Part shown: piece after piece, positions 57,313 through 64,000 of the stretch
How the letters are laid out: the number at the start of each line of letters is the position of its first letter
Numbering within the stretch: the first letter of the stretch is position 1
Origin: Mesostigma viride
Taxonomy: Eukaryota > Streptophyta > Mesostigmatophyceae > Mesostigmatales > Mesostigmataceae
Assembly: GCA_009746045.1 (NCBI GenBank)
Contig: RPFO01000175.1
Location: forward strand, 541,501 to 605,500
Length of the DNA: 64,000 nt
Direction of reading: 5' to 3'
Program-made: the position numbers and the translations under genes
The notes under the pieces: model-generated
Told to the model about the DNA's origin: nothing
Databases searched by the model: none
The model's input: the letters and a program-made list of their open reading frames with translations, nothing else

Positions 57313-58953
57313 CAATCGGTGTTCTCTGAACGTAGTTTCTTTATAACAGATGAGAATGAACGCCGCTATGTGAGTGGTACTACGGGACGGTGGGCCTTGG
57401 GCTGGACCGGTTCCATGAGTTAGAATTAGTTGGCCAGTTTTGTATGGCCATTTCTAGTTCGTTAAGTTAAGTAGCAATTAAGTTACTGTTGCTGACGGCT
57501 CATGAGGCGAGCCCGGGCTACGCCGCCCTAAAGTGCCATTTGCACGATGTTCTAGGTCTCTTTTTCTTGTAATCGGATGTATGGGGTATGGGTATGGCGG
57601 ATTACAAGAAATTTAATGCTGCCCTAATCGCGTCAGCCTTTTGGCTGGCGGTGGCCGATTAGAGATGGCGCGTGACTGACATAGCTTGAACAGTCACGTG
57701 ACTGTGAAAAAGAAATTGAAATTACCCTCGTCGGTTTTCTCCCCGCAGCTGGGTTCTTGGCCGACGAGAGACTATAAAATACTTCGCGTTTGCCTGCGCG
57801 TGGCACCTGTACGGAACTCTGAAGCCATGAGTAAGATTTCCGTGCCACGCTGCAGTGCCTACCGCTTTGCTGCGGAATGTCGCAGCAGGGTTGCAGTTCC
57901 TGACTGCTGACTGCCGAAGGAAGGGTGGTCGGGTTACTTTTAGTGGGCATTGTGATGGACGACAAGTCTGTCGGCCCTCGCGTAAGTAGAAAAATATTTA
58001 CCAGCATCCGCTCTTATGGGTGCGTGAGGTCTCGGGAATGTGGTGGGGACGAATTCCGGAATTATGCAATATTTCGATTCAGACCGAGACTTAAGGGGCC
58101 AGTTTAACAGACGGACCTGGGCCGGGCAGGACCAAATATTTTGGCCGGCCCAGTTGCGCTTGCGCTTTATCGGCCGCTGGGGTGTGTGATGAGAGCCTGC
58201 TCATCAACTAAAACCTGAAATATGGAAAGTTACTCCCCCAGGTGACAACGTTGACAGTAATCGAGATATGGTGGCATCGGGTGACGTCCTACAAGTTGTC
58301 GTCACGTTAGGGCGGCACTGGCCTTTGAGGGAGGTCCGTGATCGTTAAACGAGGCGTCTTCTTCCTTGTCTTTGCGTGCACATTCAACACCCTCTTTTAC
58401 TGGCCGAGGGTGGAAGGCTGGGGGGGCCCTGCAAAGGGTTATCGTGCATGAGGCTCGCTACAGCCGCCGGCGATTGTAATGGTCGTGACCGTTGCGGCAG
58501 GGCAGCCTCGGGAGCCACTGAGCGAAAGTGGTTGGCGGAGCTTTGGAGATAAAGCACCAGGAAAGGGGGGTTGGGTAACGAGAACTACAATCAATCATGA
58601 AATGGGTGCAGCGTGGCAGGCTCACTCATGGGTTCTGTAATTGCCCACTTATTGTTTTAATCAAATGTTGGTGGATTGGTAATAGTGGGAATAGAATCGG
58701 TGTTCTCTGAACGTAGTTTCTTTATAACAGATGAGAATGAACGCCGCTATGTGAGTGGTACTACGGGACGGTGGGCCTTGGGCTGGACCGGTTCCATGAG
58801 TTAGAATTAGTTGGCCAGTTTTGTATGGCCATTTCTAGTTCGTTAAGTTAAGTAGCAATTAAGTTACTGTTGCTGACGGCTCATGAGGCGAGCCCGGGCT
58901 ACGCCGCCCTAAAGTGCCATTTGCACGATGTTCTAGGTCTCTTTTTCTTGTCC
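57313..58953 (+). repeat. Direct repeat X (259 bp) in foldback element, two copies
   Basis: 57313-57571 and 58695-58953 both run AATCGGTGTTCTCTGAACG to CTCTTTTTCTTGT with no difference seen. The shared T-rich end resembles a polymerase III terminator, but no promoter boxes are evident. Confidence 0.85.
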
Positions 58954-59110
58954 CGCCCTCCCTCCCTCTTCTTGTGTTTGTTTCTAGGGTAACGAGAACT
59001 ACAATCAATCATGAAATGGGTGCAGCGTGGCAGGCTCACTCATGGGTTCTGTAATTGCCCACTTATTGTTTTAATCAAATGTTGGTGGATTGGTAATAGT
59101 GGGAATAGAA
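58572..59110 (+). repeat. Direct repeat Y (~125 bp) in foldback element, two copies
   Basis: 58572-58696 and 58986-59110 share GGTAACGAGAACTACAATCA to TAGTGGGAATAGAAT. Order X-...-Y-X-Y suggests an internal duplication of an X-Y block. Confidence 0.85.
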
Positions 59111-59287
59111 TATTATTTGCGTGCTCAGCGGCCCAGGCGGATGTCTCGGGCTCTTCGTCCCCCTCCACGAGGCCAGGTTTTAGTTAGGTTAAATAGTGCC
59201 GGAACCTTTTGCCGCCTGAGGCAAATCGGGCCGGAACACTATTTTGCCCGGAATAACCACTTCCGAGCACCCAAGTTAATTCGGCCG

Positions 59288-62200
59288 TAACTTCCTGCCA
59301 TGCCGGTCACTTGCGGCGGAGCAGCTTTCCCCCCAGCACGACGCCCCGCTGCGCGACCCCTCGCCGTCGCCTGCACTGCGACCTGCTTGGTCCCATGCGG
59401 ACCCCTGCCGTGTTGGGGGACTGGCGGTATGTCCTGGGCATCACCGATGAAGCCACTCGTTTTCACTGGGTTTACTTCCTGAAGACGAAGGACGCTGCGG
59501 TTGGGAGCCTGCGTCACTTCCTGGCCACGGAGATCAAGCCGTTCCGGGCGTCCGCGGCCACGGCGCCTGTGGAGCTTCGCTCCGACCAAGACGCCGTTTT
59601 CACTGGCCAGGACTGGCGCGCCGTCTGCGCTGAGTATGGCGTGCGGCAAGAGTTCTCGTCCCCCTATACGCCGGAGCAGAACGGCGTGGCGGAGCGATTC
59701 TGGGGCGTCGCAGTTAGCATGACCAGGAGCATGCTGGCGCATGCTGGCCTCGGCAAGGAGTTCTGGGCTCGAGCCTTTGCGTGCGCCATCTACATCATCA
59801 ACAGGCTGCCCTGCCGCAGCAACCCGGAGCACGCAACGCCCTACTTCCTCATGTATGGGCGCCCTGCGGATTTATCCGGCATGCGTGTGTTTGGCTGCCC
59901 CTCCCACGTCTTGGTTGAGGGGGCAGCCCGTGAGAAGTTTGATTCTCGCGCTGAGGATGGCCTCTTCGTGGGATACAAGCTTGACTCCCCGGCCTACCTC
60001 GTGTGGGTGCCCGACAAGGCGACGGGCGGCGGGCGTGTCATCGAGCGCAAGCACGTGCAGTTCGACGAGACGTGGCGCAACCGGGCCCCGCAGGCTGCGC
60101 AGTGGCTCCCGGCGGCCCCCTTTGCGGAGGCCGACCTCTTTCCCGCCGACATGCTGACTCCTGCCCCTTTGCAGTTACCCTCTGCCTCTGCCGAGGACTC
60201 TGGGGGGCCGGCAACGCCCTCCACTGCCTTGCCCGCAGGCCGTGAGGACAGCTATGTCAGCATCGGGGGGACTCCTGAGCGTTTCGTTCTCCCCCCGGCC
60301 GCCGCTGCGGCCATCCAGGCACTTGTGCGGAACGGCCCTGCTCCGACGGCTCCGGCTCCTGCCTCGGCGCCGACATCTTACCTCACCGTGTCAGATGCTC
60401 GACAGCATGCCCCTCTGTTGCGCGGGCAGGCCTCTGGCCACTCGCGTTCTGCGGCGTCATATGAACACGCCGGGGCGGGGATGCCTCCGCCGCATTTGAG
60501 TACCTCGGTTGACCTGGAGAGCACGGCTGACAGCACCGGCTATTCTCCTCCGGCGTCCCCTGGTGCCTCTGCAGGTCTCCTCCCCGTGTGGGGTTCCCGT
60601 GGTGCTGCCTTGTGTGGCGACCTTTCTCATGGCAGTAACACCCCCGCTCCCCCTGGTTTCGGGGGCGATGATGTATTGGATGACGCGCTTTCTTCCTGGC
60701 CGGATCAACCTGTCACCAAGGCTGCACGGATCCACGCGCATCACTCACTTGTCGCTGACCTGTGCTTCGCTGCTGCTTTTCATAGCCAGCCTGCGTCCGT
60801 GCCCTCCTCTCCCGCTGCCGCCCTTGCCTCGCCGGAATGGCGCACGGCCATGGAGAGTGAGCTGGCCAGCCTCCAGGAGCACCAGGTTTACGAGCTTCTG
60901 CATATGCGTGATCTTCCGCGCGGTGCCAAGCTCCTACCCACCAAGTGGGTCTTCGCCCAGAAAGCTGATGGGCGGTGCAAGGCCCGGTTTGTGTGCAAGG
61001 GGTTTGCACAGCGCGAGGGCATTGATTTCGGTGAGACTTTTGCTCCCACCGTCCGTGCTGCCACCGTGCGCCTGGGCTTGGCTCGTGCTGGCACTGCTGG
61101 CCACCCCATCCGGCAGCTGGATGTCCGCACCGCGTTCCTCTATGCTGAGTTGGAGGAGGACGTGTATGTCCTTCCCCCCAAGGGCTTTGAGGAGCGCGAC
61201 CCCACTGGCCAAACGTACCTCTGGCGCCTCCGGCGGAGCCTCTATGGGCTCAAACAGGCGCCCCGGAACTGGCACCACACGCTCCGGGACTACCTCATCC
61301 ATGAGACTGGCGCTGTCCAGAGCACCACGGACACGTGTCTGTTCCTGTATGTTGGTGGTTTTGCCTTCGTCCATGTCGACGATCTCCTGGTCTCCCACTC
61401 CTCGGCGGAGTGGCTATCGCAGTGGACCCAACGGGTGTCCCAGCGCTTCCAGATCACCGAGACGGATGCCCCCTCCCTCTTTCTGGGGGTCTCCCTGGTC
61501 CTCGACCCGCCGGCGCGCACAGTTTTTCTGCACCAAGGCCCGTACCTGGAGGCCCTCGCTGAGCGCTTTGGGGTCTCCCCACGGGCGGTGAAGACGCCCA
61601 TCGTCCCCAACACCCCCCGTGGTGAGGGGGGGCTTCTCAACGCGGACGACACTCGCGTCTACCAAGCGATCACCGGGGCACTCCTGTATGCGATGGGATG
61701 CACTCGGCCTGACCTGGCATTCGCAGTCAACCTGCTGACTCAGAATATGAAAAACCCTACTGTAAGCGACCTTGGGCTGGCACGCCGGGTGCTTCAGTAC
61801 GCGGTACACACCAAGGACCTGGGTCTGTCCTACTCGGGGCAGGGGGGGCTGGTGGCCTACTCGGATGCCGACTGGGCAAACGATCCTGTGGACCGCAAGT
61901 CAATCACTGGCAACGTGGTCATGTACCGCGGTGCTGCGGTGGAGTGGACCAGTCGCAAGCAGCCCACTCCAGCCCTGTCCACCTGTGAGGCCGAGTACAT
62001 GGCCCTGTGCGGTGTCACGCAGCAGGTGGTTCCCCTTCTCACCATCACCAAGGAGTTGGGTGATCCGGCCTCAGGGCCAATTCAGGTGTTTTGCGACAAC
62101 ACTGGTGCCGTGGCTCTGTCACGAGACCCTGTTCACCCTCGGCGTACCAAGCACATCGACGTCAAGTACCACTACATTCGCGCGAAGGTCGCGGATGGCA

Positions 62201-62367
62201 CCGTTCAGGTGTCTCACCTTCCTGGGGCAGCGATGATCGCCGACATGCTCACCAAGGCACTACCTGAGCCACGTTCAGTTTGTGGAGCTCAGACACAAGT
62301 TGTTGGGTATTTGAGTTACTGGCAATTCGTGATGAGACAACATAAGGACACACTTGCTAGCCTGTGA
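59288..62367 (+). other. Copia element integrase, RT and RNase H region
   Basis: A long open stretch with integrase core (HCDLLGPM, ELRSDQDAVFTG, PEQNGVAERFWGV), a Pro/Ser-rich connector at about 60100-60780, RT (VFAQKADGRCKARFVCKGFAQ, LDVRTAFLYAELEEDVYV, LYGLKQAPRNW, FVHVDDLLV near 61370) and RNase H (YSDADWANDPVDRKS, STCEAEYMAL, DNTGAVALSRDP, RTKHIDVKYHYIR). This is classical Copia order and sequence, unlike the AGTTA-LTR elements. Confidence 0.92.
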
Positions 62368-62459
62368 CAGTGGTCCCATACTACAGTTCTTTTATTTAGT
62401 GGACATTTGTTCTGGCTTGCTTGAGTTTGTTTTCCGGCCTGTGTGCCGAGTAAGGGGGG

Positions 62460-62883
62460 TGTCAGAAGTATCGACACACCTGCCTGAAACTAGTACTTAT
62501 AGTTTAGTGCTAGCTCTGGACTGCATGGACGGGCATGTGCCGCATGTTTAAGTTCTGTTCCATAAGTGACCCAGTCATTCTGTGACTGACCTTGAACTTT
62601 GGTTGTGAATGGTTGGCTTGAGATCACGTTATGATTGTAACTGCCACACAGTCATAAAAGACCCGGTTTGGTGTGGCCACGTTGTAGGTAGATCATAACT
62701 GCTACCCAGTAGCTGAGCCTGGAATTGTTTAAAAGGCGAAGCTACGCACCTTGTTTGCCTCTCAGTACCTCACACACTCCTGTGGTGGAACTAGCAGCCG
62801 GCCAGCTGCCGACTGAGACTTATTTTTATCTGAGTGAAATAAAGTAAAACTTTGTGGCAAACATTGTTTTCTCACTACTAACA
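62460..62883 (+). repeat. 3' LTR of Copia element
   Basis: TGTCAGAAG...CTAACA, preceded by the purine tract AAGGGGGG and followed by the GAATG target duplication. Confidence 0.9.
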
Positions 62884-62888
62884 GAATG

Positions 62889-63873
62889 AGCTGCGCGAAA
62901 TTTCGTTGCGACCAATCACGAAAAGGTCAAACCACGGCGCGCCCATTTTTGAGGTTTCTGAAGCGTTACATCCAGATGAGCCATTTGGCAGAGGTCCGTA
63001 TGCCCAGATGGCTCCTACTAGAAAACTCTGCGATTTCCTGTGTTCGCGAGAGCTCTCCAGATATAACCGTCGCAAACTTTTGGGCTGTTGGACCAAACTT
63101 TCTGTTAAGGAAATCCCGTTACAAACGCGCAGGAAGCTCGCACGTGGATTTTCCTGTGCTCCACCGCCTGTAAGCGATTTCCCCCTGCTGTCTGCGGGTT
63201 TGGCGAGGTCACTCATCCCCGCGCGCATCGCGCTCCCGTGAAGGGGTAGCAGTCAATGGAGCTTGTAACTCCGCAAGTAGTTCGCGAGCTCCGTCCACTG
63301 CGCGGTTGCGCAGTTTGTCCCTTTTTAGCAATGTACATATTGTAAAATTACATTTGGAACTGCTTACGTAGACTTCAGGCGCCAAGGCACTCCTCATCAT
63401 ATCAGTAATCGTGACGTGTCGGGTTCGAACCATCATACGCCTTCCATGGCCTTTCGGAATTTTTTCCTTCACCGTTTTGCCAAACTCCATGAATCTTGTG
63501 GTCGAAACTCTAAAGCTAGCGCGCGCTCCTTGGCGGGACTAGCGCCACTTGGCACTCATCATCGACGGAGGTACGTGGTGACTCACATCTCCCTAGCCGG
63601 GGCTCCCCGCCTGGCCGGGGACCGGCCACAAAAAGTACAAGCTCTAATGTCGCAGGCGAAGCCCGCAAAACATGTAGGATGATTAATATTACCGGGTGAT
63701 GGTGAATCACCGGGTGATTTTTACATAAACTTCAGCATGGCTGGAGCCATAGCAAGTAACGTGCGTGTTTGCAACTTGCCCGTTGAAACTCTACGGCGGA
63801 GCCAATTTTCGGAAGAACCTCACCCTTCTGCTTGCAAATTCGGGACAAATTCGGTGGATGGATTGACGGATTT
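62889..63873 (+). other. Right flank of Copia; unassigned open frame, otherwise non-coding
   Basis: Two overlapping plus-strand frames start at the insertion site. One (to 63241) reads TRKLCDFLCSRELSRYNRRKLLGCWTKLSVKEIPLQTRRKLARGF, helical and non-repetitive, and meets a possible donor CCTGTAAGC near 63167. It could be an exon remnant of a host or transposon gene. I recognise no family, and the same DNA is repeated at the window edge, which argues for a transposon origin. A GGTGAT hairpin lies near 63690-63718. Confidence 0.3.
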
Positions 63874-64000
63874 CAACATATATACTAAAGCTTGTAAAAC
63901 GCAGCCTTGGCACAATTTTAGCTAACACTCTTTCGAACGGCTTTCGGCTCCAGCCACTCAGCGGCGCGACTTACGGTCCGCTTGACGAATGAGCTGCGCG
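63874..64000 (+). repeat. Uninterrupted copy of the Copia target repeat
   Basis: Matches 43087-43206 with few differences and then continues GAGCTGCGCG as at 62887-62896. It documents the empty site of the Copia insertion and confirms the GAATG duplication. Confidence 0.85.

Larger units (their letters stand above)
56952..59287. mobile_element. 2.3-kb foldback element with 179-bp inverted ends
   Basis: Ends 56952-57130 and 59109-59287 are inverted copies (terminus CGGCCGAATTAACTTGGGTG, inner part with GGCCTCGTGGAGGGGGACGA). A second inverted pair of about 75 bp sits at 57131-57205 and 57241-57318. The interior contains direct duplications and no transposase. It lies inside the Copia element, immediately right of the 10.9-kb transposon. 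Confidence 0.8.
43207..62883 (+). mobile_element. Copia/Ty1 LTR element carrying nested insertions
   Basis: LTRs at 43207-43631 and 62460-62883 (TGTCAGAAG...CACTACTAACA) are bounded by the target duplication GAATG (43202-43206, 62884-62888). Gag with zinc knuckle, protease and the start of the integrase region lie before 45985; the remaining integrase, RT and RNase H lie after 59288. Between them are a foldback element and a 10.9-kb DNA transposon. LTRs differ at roughly five positions plus an indel in 425 bp. The second half reads open; the first half has about five breaks besides the insertion. Confidence 0.93.

Noticed and set aside
57241-57318. GGTTTCGAATCC, a tRNA B-box-like motif inside an inverted repeat of the foldback element
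   Set aside because: The T-arm pairs poorly (one mismatch, extra T) and I find no A box or acceptor stem, so I do not call a tRNA or tRNA-derived SINE.

Overview
This is a repeat-dense stretch of a eukaryotic nuclear genome. GT-AG introns, LTR retrotransposons, LINEs, a piggyBac-type transposase and long minisatellites rule out a prokaryote or organelle. The mix of Copia and Gypsy elements, an algal-style piggyBac protein with a C-terminal zinc ribbon, a DUF7869-type transposase and extreme G/C homopolymers suggests an alga, but I cannot name the species. I see no convincing host gene, tRNA or rRNA; almost everything recognisable is mobile DNA.

Layout. 1-1.7 kb: minus-strand LINE cut by the window edge. 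1.7-12.2 kb: plus-strand LINE split by a young Gypsy/chromovirus element (2065-11531, target duplication CCTGG). 12.5-14.6 kb: decayed minus-strand piggyBac-like transposase. 15.6-15.9 kb: inverted pair of a short repeat with a (CAA)n tail. 16695-31398: an LTR element with another of the same unusual family nested in its gag (19242-25906, identical LTRs). Both have LTRs running AGTTA...TAACT, the domain order integrase-protease-RT-RNase H, and an HGDD box in RT. 31.4-43.2 kb: non-coding mosaic of an inverted pair of 783-bp MITEs, two LINE fragments, hairpins, poly-G minisatellites and 7-bp arrays. 43207-62883: a Copia element (target duplication GAATG; an empty copy of its target lies at the right window edge) split by several insertions.

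The most interesting object lies inside that Copia element: a 10.86-kb DNA transposon (45989-56849) with near-perfect 32-bp terminal inverted repeats and a 3-bp target duplication (GAA). Mirror-image GTGACACC arrays lie inside each end. Two spliced genes diverge from a shared promoter region that carries a triplicated 41-bp repeat. The minus-strand gene encodes a DUF7869/RNase H-fold transposase of about 1150 aa. The plus-strand gene encodes a protein of about 780 aa that I do not recognise, acidic, coiled-coil and proline-rich. The layout resembles CACTA/EnSpm elements (transposase plus a second protein that could bind subterminal repeats), but termini and proteins differ. A 1.7-kb TTAA-flanked element has inserted into the middle exon of the partner gene, so this copy is probably no longer fully autonomous. 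Next to the transposon is a 2.3-kb foldback element with 179-bp inverted ends and a perfect 2 x 103-bp palindrome.

Relative order of events: Copia insertion (LTRs differ by about 1-1.5%), then the foldback element and the 10.9-kb transposon, then the TTAA element. Separately, the outer AGTTA-LTR element (about 1% LTR divergence) received the inner copy very recently.
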